A DNA stretch of 64,000 nt from Corynespora cassiicola (Eukaryota > Ascomycota > Dothideomycetes > Pleosporales > Corynesporascaceae): the NCBI GenBank assembly GCA_022059125.1, contig JAEUWY010000005.1, forward strand, positions 124,001 through 188,000, in the 5' to 3' direction. The first letter of the stretch is position 1, and every line of letters begins with the position of its first letter. Position numbers and translations under genes: made by a program. The notes below the pieces were generated by a model. That model did not search any database, had not been told where the DNA came from, and saw only the letters and a list, made by a program, of their open reading frames with translations. Below are positions 21,753 through 32,185 of the stretch, piece after piece.

Positions 21753-23474
21753 TTAGCCCATGTCCATGCCAAACTCGTCCTCCTCCTTCAGGCTCGTATT
21801 CCAGAACTGCGGGTTGTTGTTCATGTTCGAGTTTGACCCGCTGCCTGTGCTCTGCATGCCAGGGCTAAGGCTCTGTGGCGAGATCTGGGTGAGGGGATCG
21901 CCGGCGACATTGGTATGCTTGGGCACACGCAGGCCAGAGCCAGGGCCACGCGAGTACTTGAAGTTTGGTGCGCCATTCTTTTCAACGGCGTCGCACAGCT
22001 CGGTCCTCATGCGGCGCTCATCCTCAGTCTCGTTCTGCTGGAAGTCCTCTCCCGTAGCCTCCTTGTAACGGTCGGCCAGTTCGTCCATTTCTTGGATCTT
22101 CTTGTACAGCATCCACATGAGATCGCGAGTCCAGCTGACGGCGCCGTTGAGGATGTCACCCTTGTTGGGACCTTTGTCTTTCTCCTCCATGGGCAAGCCT
22201 TGGGTAATGTTGCCAGCGGCTCGTCTGCCGTTGCCACCGGCCAATAGAGAGGTGGCCTGTGGGGGCGACATTCCGCTAGTGGCAATCGAAGGCGAAAGCG
22301 GACCATTGTTGTTAATGTGCTTTCGGACCTTCTCATCCTCGAGGCGATGCTGCGGGACGAGTCGGGAGAGATCGTGGATGCGCTCGTTGATGTTGTCCCT
22401 GCGGCGGCGCTCGACAAGGTTGTGCGACTCGCGACGGCGGCGCTTCTTCGCATCTTGAGTCTGGCCAATGTCGACCTTGGTGGGCAGCGAGGCGTGTTTT
22501 CCAGAGTGGATCACCTCGGAGATCTGCTGGTGGTGCATTGCGGTAGTGTGCGGGGACTGGGTGGGGGAGTCGATCCAAGAGTGGGCGCTGCCTGGGGTGT
22601 TGTCCCATTGGCTGGAAACGCTCTTCTGCTGACGATGATGCATGTTCGTCATGATGGGCTGTGACTGGAAATGTCCCGAGTCAGGTGTGCCGAGGTGTAG
22701 CCCGCCCAGAGCGGGTGTCTTCGGGGACATTGGGCTGCGGGTGTCAGAGCCGGTCCTGGTCATGGCAGCGGGCATCCGCTGGCGCATGGCATTATGTTGC
22801 ATGTTTGCGAATCCCATGCGCTGGGGGCCAGACTGATACTGAGAGAAGTCGAAACCCTGTGGCTGGACAAATGGGCTCTGGATAGGAAGGTCGTCGGGTG
22901 TGTGAGAGTACATCTGGTTGATGTTCTGGTGGTTTCCAGAGGCGTGGTTGTTGTTGTTGTTGGTGGTGGTGGTGGCGTTGCCTTGGAAGAAGTTATCCTG
23001 CTGGTCGACGTTGTTGTGGTTGAAGTTGTCGAATCCCTGCGGCTGATCGAAATTGCCTAGAGAGTCGGCCAACTCATCGTCGGCAATTCCTGCAGCGCCA
23101 TGGATATAGCTGGTGGAGCCGAACTGGTTGTTGATGTTCATGTTGCTGCCCATGGTGAGATCCGTCGGGTTGATTCCTCCGACGTTCTCGTGGGCGGAGC
23201 TGAACTGTTGGTTGTTGAACTGCTGGTTCATGTCAAACCCATTGTGGGTCATGAAACGGTTAGGGTTGAACGACATGTCGTCAACCTCCTCTTTGATGTA
23301 GGGGCTGGGAGAGCCAGTTGCCATATTACCGAAGATATCGGCGTCTAGAGCGTCGTCAGAGTGAGAGTCCAACCGATGGTCCAGCCTCGAGAGGGTCTTC
23401 TGGGGAGAGTAGGAAGATGGGGGAGTGAAAAGGGCGTCCGCTTGGGGGACAGTCAGTATGCCTTCGTAGAGCAT
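21753..23474 (-). CDS. bHLH transcription factor with long interhelix loop (573 aa)
   Basis: The basic region reads KKRRRRESHNLVERRRRDN, with the His, Glu and Arg that contact CACGTG-type E-boxes, at about residues 340-360. Helix 1 (INERIHDLSRLVP) follows. Helix 2 (GDILNGAVSWTRDLMWMLYK) is delayed to about 435-460 by a Ser/Gly/Asn-rich insert of some 50 residues. The first 330 residues are Asn/Gln/Met-rich, like a fungal transactivation domain. It should be a nuclear DNA-binding dimer. The chosen ATG at 23474 begins MLYEGILTVPQAD. The frame is open 44 codons further to 23606, but that part is a translated polypyrimidine leader. No intron is evident in the coding part. It resembles a widespread fungal bHLH family of poorly defined function. 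Confidence 0.88.
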   Translation of the reverse strand: MLYEGILTVPQADALFTPPSSYSPQKTLSRLDHRLDSHSDDALDADIFGNMATGSPSPYIKEEVDDMSFNPNRFMTHNGFDMNQQFNNQQFSSAHENVGGINPTDLTMGSNMNINNQFGSTSYIHGAAGIADDELADSLGNFDQPQGFDNFNHNNVDQQDNFFQGNATTTTNNNNNHASGNHQNINQMYSHTPDDLPIQSPFVQPQGFDFSQYQSGPQRMGFANMQHNAMRQRMPAAMTRTGSDTRSPMSPKTPALGGLHLGTPDSGHFQSQPIMTNMHHRQQKSVSSQWDNTPGSAHSWIDSPTQSPHTTAMHHQQISEVIHSGKHASLPTKVDIGQTQDAKKRRRRESHNLVERRRRDNINERIHDLSRLVPQHRLEDEKVRKHINNNGPLSPSIATSGMSPPQATSLLAGGNGRRAAGNITQGLPMEEKDKGPNKGDILNGAVSWTRDLMWMLYKKIQEMDELADRYKEATGEDFQQNETEDERRMRTELCDAVEKNGAPNFKYSRGPGSGLRVPKHTNVAGDPLTQISPQSLSPGMQSTGSGSNSNMNNNPQFWNTSLKEEDEFGMDMG

Positions 23475-24215
23475 GATGGAAATGACGAATGGGAAAGCGA
23501 GAGTAGGAAATGGGAGGAAAGGGGAGGAGTCAAGAGGGCGGGCAAGATATATGTCGAGCCAAGGGCAGAGAAGCAGGAAAGAAGGTGTATAGAGAGGTGT
23601 TCTCATGACACCTTGGGGGGTGGGATGCTACGAAGAGGCGTACTTACTGGGCGCTGGCATCACTTCACGGTTGCAATACCCCGGAATGTGGATGGGCAAG
23701 GCCGAGGGCCGGTGCTGGTCCCCGGACTCGTAGATCTGAAACGGACTGTCTTGAACGCAAGCGAGTGACTATGGAATGCACTCGCAGGCTTGCAGGATGA
23801 TTGCCGCACGAGACGACCTGTGACCATATAAAGGCCCCGGGCAGCGATTGCTATGCTGGCAGCACAAGGAGGGTGTCAAGCACTCGCTTGATGCGGGCTA
23901 GCAAGCCTCTGTGTGGCAAAAGTGCAGGAGTGTTTGTCTGGAAGACAGAGTTAGAGAGAAGCCAGGCCTCGAGCAGGACGCAGGGAACTCACTGGGGCGG
24001 CGTGTGGAGGGGGGCGCCCTGGCGGATCTCCGCGGGGACTAGGAAGGGCTGGGAAGGGCGGGAGAGAAGAAGCTAGATTGTGGTCAGCGGATTCGGCCAG
24101 AGAGCAGAGCAAAGTAGAGCAGCGCAGCGAGGTGGGAGAGGAGCGGTGCATGGGCAGGCAGTGCAGCGCAGGGCGCAGACGGCAGACGCAGGCCTGGGTG
24201 TGGCGCACAGACATG

Positions 24216-24253
24216 GCGACGGGCGACGGGCGACGGGCGACGGGCGACGGGCG
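24216..24253. repeat. Heptanucleotide microsatellite (GCGACGG)n
   Basis: About 5.4 perfect copies of GCGACGG lie in the bHLH upstream region, followed by a degenerate copy. It produces repeated Arg/Ala/Pro codons in shadow frames. Confidence 0.85.
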
Positions 24254-26036
24254 AGGCGAGCGACGGGCGGACAGCAGGCGGCTGCAGTCTGCACGGCGGC
24301 GTGGTGGAGAAGGGTCGCACGGCGTGCAGAAACAGAGCAACGGGCGGGCAGGGGCTGTCGCACGGGGCTGGGGGAAGATTCGTCTTGGGGGTGTGGGAGG
24401 GCAGAGGAGAGGGACGGTGGGAGGGGAGGGCGGCGGTTGACTCACCTCGATGCAGACGGCACAATCAGGCCGCACGCGCAAAAAGCGGGAAGGCGGGCGC
24501 TCGAGGGAACGGCAGGCGCGACCGTGGCCGTGGACGTGGGTGCGCTGGAGGGCTGCTGCTCGGCGAGGGCAGCAGACTGTCGCGGAGAGCGGTGGTGGCG
24601 ACGGCCGTCGAGGTGGCCGCGGTGGTGGTGGTGGTGGTTGTGGAGAGGAGAGTGGAGAGAGATGGTGGAGGTGGAGGTGGTGTTCGCAGCGTCGGGATGG
24701 GCGGTGGGCGGCGTTCGGTGCCACACGTTTGTCTCTCTTTGAGGGCTCGGCCGGCCGACACGAGGGTGGTGAGGCCGGGGTCGCTGGCGGCAAGACTGGC
24801 AATGAACTGCAGGCGTCGGTGCGACGGCGGGTGCAGGCGCAGAGGGCAGAGCGAGGGCCGGTGATGGTGGTGGTGTTGCTGGCAGTGGCCGTGGCCGTGG
24901 TGCTAGGTGGGCGGGCGTATGGCGGGGAATCTCCGGTGGGATGGGCCGGCGGCGTCTGAATAGGCACAGAGGGCTCAAGGGGTCGCAGATCCGGGGAGAA
25001 CAATGCGCGGCCCAGCTGCAGAAGCAGAGAGGGAGGGGGGCACACAGAGGCTATATCTAGGCGGCCGGTTGGGGAGGGGAGAAGAAATGAGAGGCAGCAG
25101 GAGAAGGCGGTCAGAGGCAGGGCAGCGGCCGAATCGCGGGATGCGTCGCTAGGGTCGTGGCCGCGGCGAATCAGACGGCCGGTCCCAAACGACGTCTACT
25201 CAGCGGGGCGCCGGGGCCGAGCACAAACGGAAACGAAGCAGGCGGGCTTGTCGTGCAGCAGCTGGCGGCCTGCGGTGTCGGCGTGTCGTGCAGAGCGGCG
25301 GCAGAGACCAAGGTGTGGGTGTGGGAGTGGGAGCGGTGCAGGCTTGGTGTTGATATGGCTGGGTAGGCGCAGTTTCGAGTAGAAGACATGCAGTGCAGCG
25401 CGGCGCAGGACAGCAGGACAGCAGGACAGCAAGTGAGCAGATGGCAGCGGTCCGGAGAGAAGCGGGATGGGCCAGTATTATTATATTCCTTCTGCTGGCG
25501 CGGCTCCCTCTCGCCTTACCTACTGGCTGCGTGGCTCATCCGGCGCATCGATGCCATGTCCGCCTCGCACCCATGCTCGACGGCTTAGATGGCAAACCCG
25601 CAGGTGGTCATTTGCGGCCGCCGTGTGTGAGTGTGGGAGCCAAAGCGGAAGACGACCTTCGCAGGTCTCAGATACTGCTCCCCGGCTACGCGTGAGGCCA
25701 AATGTGACTCACGCGCCCTGCCCGGCCGGTGCCCTTCACAGCGGCCGCTACGCCGCTACCACGCTTGGCCGCTCCGAGTGTGTGTGCAGGCCCGGGGGTG
25801 GGCTGCGAGCAGCGCCCTCAGGGTAGAGGCCGGCCGTGGCAGCGCGAGAGGCATGCCTGCGGGCCTGCATCGAGTAGCTGAGAATCCGATGCGGCGGACG
25901 CGGCGGACGCGCTAGCACCAGGGGATCGCTGAGCCATGACACGGCCAGCACCCATCAACTCGCCTCCCAGTGCTACCCTGCCCTGCCCTGCCCGGCCAGC
26001 AGTCGATACCGTCTTCCGTCTTCGCAGGAGCCTAGA

Positions 26037-26076
26037 CTGCACTGCACTGCATTGCACTGCACTGCACTGCGCTGCG
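26037..26076. repeat. Pentanucleotide microsatellite (ACTGC)n
   Basis: About eight units of ACTGC occur with two degenerate copies (ATTGC, GCTGC), upstream of SFT2. Confidence 0.85.
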
Positions 26077-26910
26077 CTGACCTCCACCACCACTGCCGTC
26101 GCCGCCGTCCTGGTCGCCGTCGTCATCGCGCGCGCGCACTCCTCAGAACGCGTCGTAAACGTGGTAACAACCCTCTCGCCTCGCCGCGTCCACCCACCAC
26201 TACCACCTGCCTGCCCATCCTCTCTACTACTACTACCACCACCACGCCCACCACTGCTCCACTGCACTCCACCCCACTGCTCCCTGCTGCTCCCACCACC
26301 ACCACCTCCTCCTCCCGCAGCCGTTGCCCGCCAATCACTGCCGCCTCGGGCTAACCCCCCCAGCACCTCCCCCCGGTGAGCGCCATCGCGCGCTCCAGCG
26401 GCCTGCCTGCAACACGGCAGCCCTCATCACAAGCCTCGCCCATCCGACGCCCTCTGAGACGCTGTCTGACATCTGTCATTGGCCCTCGCCGCCCACAAAC
26501 TGTAGTCGACGCCGCGGAGATCATCTGCACGAAATCCTCCGTCCCGTTGTTGCGTTGCGGCCTGCCACCAACCGACCTCCCTCTTGGTCGACCTTCTTGC
26601 TGCCTCGTCCGCCGCCAGCCAGGACGCCCGCCTAGTGCCAGAGGACCTGCCAGGGTGGGGCTCGACGGAAGCTACCCTAGCGCCCTTCCACGACCGGATA
26701 TCTTTGTGTCGCCTGCTGCGGCTCCTTGAAAAGCTTCTCTGGTACCCTACACCCTCCCCTCCGTCCGCCGTCCTGCTCCACGGCCGCCCCGCAGCCAGCT
26801 CTCTCCCCTCCTGCACCTCCCGCGTGGCCTTTCCCTGATTTGTTTCCCTGCTTGACTTCCCTGATTTTCCTGCCTGCCCGCCCGGCCGCGTACCCGTTTG
26901 TCACTTTGCC

Positions 26911-28707
26911 ATGGCGTCCGCCTCGTTCCGGGACTCGATGAACTCGCTGGGGTGGGCCAGGAGAGACTCCGACGTTCCCGTGAACACCGCGCCGCCCACC
27001 TTCATGGGCAGGCTCCAAAACCTGAATCCCTTCGGCGATGGTGGCTATGTCAGGCTGCCGACCACTGAGAACCCCGGCGCACCTCTGCCGGCGCCCACCC
27101 GCAGGGAGGAGGAGGAAGGGTGGTTTGCGCGTAAGTCTCATTTTCCTTCTTCTTCGCAGTGGCGAATTTCCCAAATGCCCTGCCGTCCCCATGGATTCCC
27201 ATGAGGACCCTTTGGACCCTTCAAAAGCAATCCTCCCGCACCCCTCTGCACCCCTGGACATCACAATGCTGCGATCGAGATCTCTTTTATGCTTTTAAAC
27301 ATCGCTACGAGTCACTGGCAAGCCTCGTGATGGCTTCCAAAGACACTGCGCGGGGCTAGTCTTAGATGCACTGCCAGACGTCGACATGTCCTTCTAGGTG
27401 ACTTCTGCGCGCCTTCCCCGATGCAGCCCGCTGTTATCGTGCCCCAGGATCTGTTATGCCCTTCGTTTGACTCCCAAGGCATCATCTGGTCTTTCACCGC
27501 AGCGATCGGCCAAATAATGGTGACAGGAGGGAGTTCCTGCGTAAATCGCCTTGGTTGCATGAGGCGTGCATATCCGTTCACCGCTCACGTCCACTCTTAT
27601 CGCTCTCATTGCTAACCCACTCGTCCAGTGAGTCGCTGGGACAGAATGCTCGTATGGGGCGGGCTGCTCCTGGCATCCGCCGTCATGTTTGCCGTGTGCA
27701 TCGGCCTCATGTTTACGCCCGTTTTCATCGTCCGCCCCCGCAAATTCGCCGTATTGTAAGTTGAGCCATCCCTCTCTCCCCCCCCCCCCCCCCCTTCGTC
27801 TCTATCTACCAGAAACCGCCTGGCCCTGCCCCGAAGCTAGGGGAGTCATTTGCAGCGGCGAGGCCGTGGCACATACCGCTTCCGTCGTCCTGGCGGAGAG
27901 GCGAACATCATGCACCCCCCAGCAGGGATGCTGCCATACCCGCTGCGGCCCTTGATGCCTCCACCGACCGAACGCGGCGATCGCCTCTGGCGAATCCAAG
28001 GCGGCGTTGGCTGGTGTGCCACCTATGACCTCTCGAGCCACCAAACCATCGGCCTTAGTCCCGTTCCATCGATCATGCGGTCTAGCTCCGGGGCGCTGCA
28101 GAGGGCTCTACCTAATTCCGACCTCTTCTTCGGCCCAATTCCCACCCATCACTTGAGGGACGAAACGCTAACGACCTCTTGCCAGATGGAGTATGGGGAG
28201 CCTCTTGTTTTTACTGGCCTGGGCCGTGTTGATGGGCCCGGTGCAATATGGTAAGATGTCTCGACCTCGCCGTCATCGCACGCCCGTCTCGACGAGGTGC
28301 TTACTCTCTGCTCTCCAGTGCAACATCTCATCAGTGGTCCTCGGCTCCCCTTCAGTGCAGCGTATCTGGGATCCTTGGCCCTCACGCTCTACTTCAGCAT
28401 CGTAAGTCGTCGTCTACTCTATGCCCCTGATCCCTGCATGCATCGACCGTGGATGCACATCCCGCGTGAACCCTGTCGAACTTTCCCATTTCCCACCCCA
28501 CGCATGGGCTTATCGATTGTCGGATGCTGATGGTTGGTCCGCGTGATGTAGGGCCTTCAAAGCACATTCCTCACCCTCATCGCGGTCATTGTCCAGCTGG
28601 TAGCGCTGGTGAGCTTCAGCGTGAGTTACGCGCCCATGGGCTCCACCGGCCTTCGTTTTGCTGCACGCTTCGGCGGAAACCGCGTCGCAGCATGGATGAA
28701 CGACTGA
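26911..28707 (+). CDS. SFT2: SFT2-family Golgi vesicle-transport membrane protein (216 aa, 5 exons)
   Basis: Exons are 26911-27130, 27629-27755, 28186-28250, 28319-28401 and 28552-28707; all borders are GT...AG and the phases agree. The joined protein has a soluble N-terminal head of about 73 residues, then LSRWDRMLVWGGLLL and four transmembrane segments, with FTPVFIVRPRKFAVLWSMGS between the first two and a short tail ending in GLRFAARFGGNRVAAW. This order is typical of SFT2/Got1-type tetraspan proteins, which assist vesicle fusion at the cis-Golgi. The first two introns (498 and 430 bp) are long for this genome, and the second contains a run of at least 15 C residues. The start ATG has a good fungal context (TTTGCCATGG). 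Confidence 0.92.
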
Positions 28708-31700
28708 GGCCGTGCCTTGTACGTATATTACTCGTAAGTTGTGGCTTGGAACACGAACATGTATGCTTAGGTCGAGGACGCGCCGCGCGTCAAACAAACA
28801 AAGTCGTATTGCTTCAACGAGAACAAGAAGGAAAAAAACAGGACTCTATCGCTGGGCAGCCAATATGGGCAGTCTAGTAATCATCACGTCACATCGTCAC
28901 GCACGCCATCTCTTTCCATGCTGCGGCATCTAGTGATGTGATTGATCGGTGGCCATCTCCAACGCCCATGCAGCGTAGCAGAGGGGAGCCACACCCCGAG
29001 GGCGTCAGGCCTTCAGGTAGACGTCTAGCGCGCAGTCTCTCTGAGATTATTAACCACACCCAGCAGCGTTATAATCCCGAGCTGGATCGCGTCGCTAGCA
29101 ACAGTCCATCCGACGCTTCTTGCGACAGGCGACGCCCGTGACTAAGTTTGGCGCAGAGAAGCCATCAGTAGTGTCTTACCCCAGCTTGGCGCGCCCCTTC
29201 GGGCCAACTCGTGGAGATCTCCCAGTTTCCCTGGCCTGTGGCTGCTCCGATTCGCCCCGCGCGAGGGTCGGATAGCCTGCTGCCACGGCGGAGCGAGATG
29301 GGTAGTCAAGACGCGGTGTGCGAGCCATGTTGCCTCACCGATCGCGCAGGGACACTCTTTCTTCACACCGTCCAGTGTAGCCTTGGGGGCTTTGGGCTTC
29401 GCGGCGCTACGGCTCTCAACGGCTCTAGCAGTTTGGGGGGGAGGGGGAGGAGGGGGAGGAGGGGGGGGAGGGGAGGAAGAGGGTCTGCGGCAGGGTAAAT
29501 GCAGGGCCCTCAGGGTATTGTTCAAAGTCCATGACATCAAACGCGGAAGCCGGAGATGGGGCAAGGCGACTATTGCGAGGATCGGTATCATGAGCCGGCC
29601 CATGATGGCTGCACTCGCGATCAGCCGTTCAAGTTTCGATTAAGCGCTTGGGAACAGGGAGGGGTTCGAGGCATGGGGCCTCATGATCTAGCTCGCCCGA
29701 AGGAGTATACACTACATTTTAGCAAAGATGGTGTTGAGCGAAGCAGGGCAGGGCAGGACAGGGGGGGGGGAACCGAGGCAGGGGTGGGTAATGGTGGTGG
29801 TGGTAGTAGTGGTGGTGGTGGTGGTGGTGGGTGCGCGCGTACTGTATGGGATGAGAGAGGGGGGGGGGCAAGGTTGGACCTCTGGGCGTCGGGCGGGCGT
29901 GCTGGTCGCTTTGTTAACAAATTGCATTTCCCCGCATCTCTCGCCAGAGGCGCAGGTCGGGCAGGGTTGCAGGGCTTACGACGCCACAACGTGTGCGAGG
30001 GGAGCGCAGTGGGAAAAGCGCAGCCACCGATACGTCCCATTCCGTCCTGTCATGATGTATGGCGGGCCCAGACTTGGGGAGGGTTTTTCCCTTCCAGAGT
30101 CAAGGCGTACACCACCATCGCAAGTGCATTCCATCGTGGCCGTATCCACCCACCCTACTTGTTGTTTTTATTTTATTCTTCTTTCTATTTTTTGCTTAAT
30201 CTCGCCCGCTCCTTTGCTCCGAGCGAGGCGATAAGAGGCGCCGCTCGGGACACAAGTCCGACGACGATGACGGGGGGCTAGGTACTGCTACTATTGTATG
30301 CGCAGTCGTCACATATTACGTGCTGATGCGCCTTTTCGGCGCTGCTACCGCTGCTGCGCTGCGCTTCCCGCGCCCTGCGCAAGCTCCGATGCAGACAGCG
30401 GCAAAACCTTAAATATACATGGCAAAAGAGAGAAGGGCAAATAAAAAGGTCTAGTGGAAGGAGTGGGCTCTAGCAGGGTCATGGACGGTGCGAAAGCGAG
30501 AGGACAATGTTTACAAAACGAAAAAACGCAATCAGGGAATATACTTGGATGCGCTAGGCTCCGAGAGGAAGCGTCGAGATATTGGATTTCGGTCTTGGTC
30601 ACTGCCGAAAACGAGGGAGTGTGGATGGATACGCCCAGGCGTGCCGATTGCCTATTGCCTTGTTTGTCGTCGCTGCTGCTGGTGCTTGCTGGTGGTGGTT
30701 AGGAAAATCTCACCTGCAGGAATAAGGGGGGATGGAGGGGCCTGGGGCCTGGGGTCTTCATCTGCTTCTTGCTTTCGCCAGCTCTCATCAGGGTTTGGAT
30801 GGGGTTGGGTGCAGAGAAGGCCTGGCTGGCTGGCTGGGCTGCGGCTGGGCTGGGCTGGTATCGGAGGGCGCCTTGTGGCAGCCCGCCTTTTTGTTTGGCG
30901 GACGCCGTGTCCGGTAGGCGAGGTCCGCATGTTGGGGTTTCTCTCGTCTGGCGCTTCAGTTGTCACGGGCAGTAGCGCTGAGATGGGGTTGGACGGGTGT
31001 GTTTGTGTCGATGTGGTAGGGCTGAAAGGTCGTCCCAGAGTGCGGCGTTTTTTTTTTTTGGCGTTAGGCGTGCGAGCCGTTGGTGAGGCTAGAGGCGATC
31101 GGTGTTGCTGGGAGGGAACCTTGGAATGCGATGAATGGATCCGCCGTCTATTGGGTGCTCCGGCATCGTGGTGCGGTTCGAGAGAGGGTGATGCTGGGCC
31201 AGATGCAATCTGACGGAGATCAGCAGTGCAGCAGGGCAGCAGGGCAGCAGGGCAGCACAGAGTACCAGCATAGCAGGTCGAGTCTATATCACAGCTCGGA
31301 TATATGGAAGAGCGAGGGGGCTCGTGGGAATGCAGCTGACGCCACGAGGGATCGAAAGGCCAGGCAGGCCATTTGGGCGGTGATGGAGGGCATGGCCCAT
31401 CAGCAGAGAGCAGAGAGCAGAGAGCAGAGCGCAGAGCGCAGAGCGCAGAGCGCATGCTGCCCGCCGCGGCTTACGCATTTCTTAGAAAGGCATTCATCAT
31501 GGACAACCCCACGTGGAACGTGCCCGGCCCGACGTGTCGTCCGACGACGGGGGCGAATGGGAAGCGCCGAAGCTCCGCTGGGCCCCCGAGCTGCCCCTCC
31601 CGATGCTCCCGGTGCTGCCCGGCAGTTGGGGTACCTGCAACTGCCACCTCCACGCCGCCTCGAGCGTCGTCGAGCTTGACGTCGGTCGCATGTACCATTG

Positions 31701-32185
31701 GGTCCTCCTGGACCCATCAGTCCCACTGTCGACGCTGTGAGAATCCTCGACATGCCCTCGTCTCCCCGCTGATGGCAGCAAAACACAAGCCCAAGCCAGG
31801 ATGAGTTGGAGAAGGCCCTCCATCGTCACCCTCATCCCCGAGGGCGCTCCCTCACGCATTGGGTATTCCGGATGCTGCCGTGCAACGCGATCCTGCAACC
31901 AAGAAGATGGGGTAAATTGATCGTGGAGTAAACGCACAAGCAAGTGGTGAGACTGCCCCACCGTGTACCCTCGTTGGAAACCCTGCCGCATGTGGGGTCA
32001 AGCCGAGCTTCCCATTTTGAACACCTAAAAACTCAGTCTCTATCTCATCGCCCACCAGTCACCTTCCCATTGTGCTTTGTTGACGCGTGAGCAATATCAG
32101 TCTTTGATTACGACCGCTTACCCCGGGTCTGGATTCCAACTCTGCGCCATACAGCTCTCTTCCGGAACTTTCCGCATCTTTCAAC
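28708..32185. other. 3.5-kb intergenic stretch, GC-rich, with simple repeats
   Basis: No gene is recognised between SFT2 and the dioxygenase gene. The frame at 28938-29141 contains one protein-like segment (ARSLSEIINHTQQRYNPEL), and 31513-31740 another (VSSDDGGEWEAPKLRWAPEL), but neither extends by splicing to anything I know. Poly-G tracts at 29437-29475 and 29761-29770, a GGT tract near 29790-29830 and a purine repeat at 31404-31454 are present. A 5' leader for the next gene must lie at the right end. Confidence 0.45.
31404..31454. repeat. Heptamer repeat, AGAGAGC grading into AGAGCGC
   Basis: About seven tandem 7-bp units occur. The first three read AGAGAGC or close to it and the last four AGAGCGC, so the array has two homogenised halves. 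An octamer array GCAGCAGG lies just upstream near 31225-31255. Confidence 0.8.

Larger units (their letters stand above)
23475..26910. other. 3.4-kb GC-rich divergent region with microsatellites
   Basis: This separates the divergent bHLH and SFT2 genes. I find no family motif in the many open frames, all of which are Arg/Pro/Ala/His-rich products of GC-rich low-complexity DNA. It contains a heptamer repeat at 24216-24253, an octamer repeat GCAGGACA near 25405-25430 and an ACTGC repeat at 26037-26076. Parts should be 5' leaders of both genes, probably with introns, given pyrimidine tracts and GTGAGT/CAG signals. Nothing firmer can be said. Confidence 0.5.

Noticed and set aside
23475..23606. 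44-codon N-terminal extension of the bHLH frame
   Set aside because: It is a pyrimidine-rich leader read as Pro/Leu/Phe/Ser; the Met at 23474 is followed by normal protein sequence.
23951..25045. 364-codon reverse frame rich in Arg, Pro, Ser and Ala
   Set aside because: It reflects microsatellites such as the GCGACGG array read in frame. Several overlapping frames on both strands look the same.
30652..31455. 267-codon reverse frame upstream of the dioxygenase gene
   Set aside because: Its start is translated AGAGAGC/AGAGCGC repeat (repeating Ser-Ala-Leu-Cys), and the rest is Pro/Ser/Arg low complexity. No family signal.
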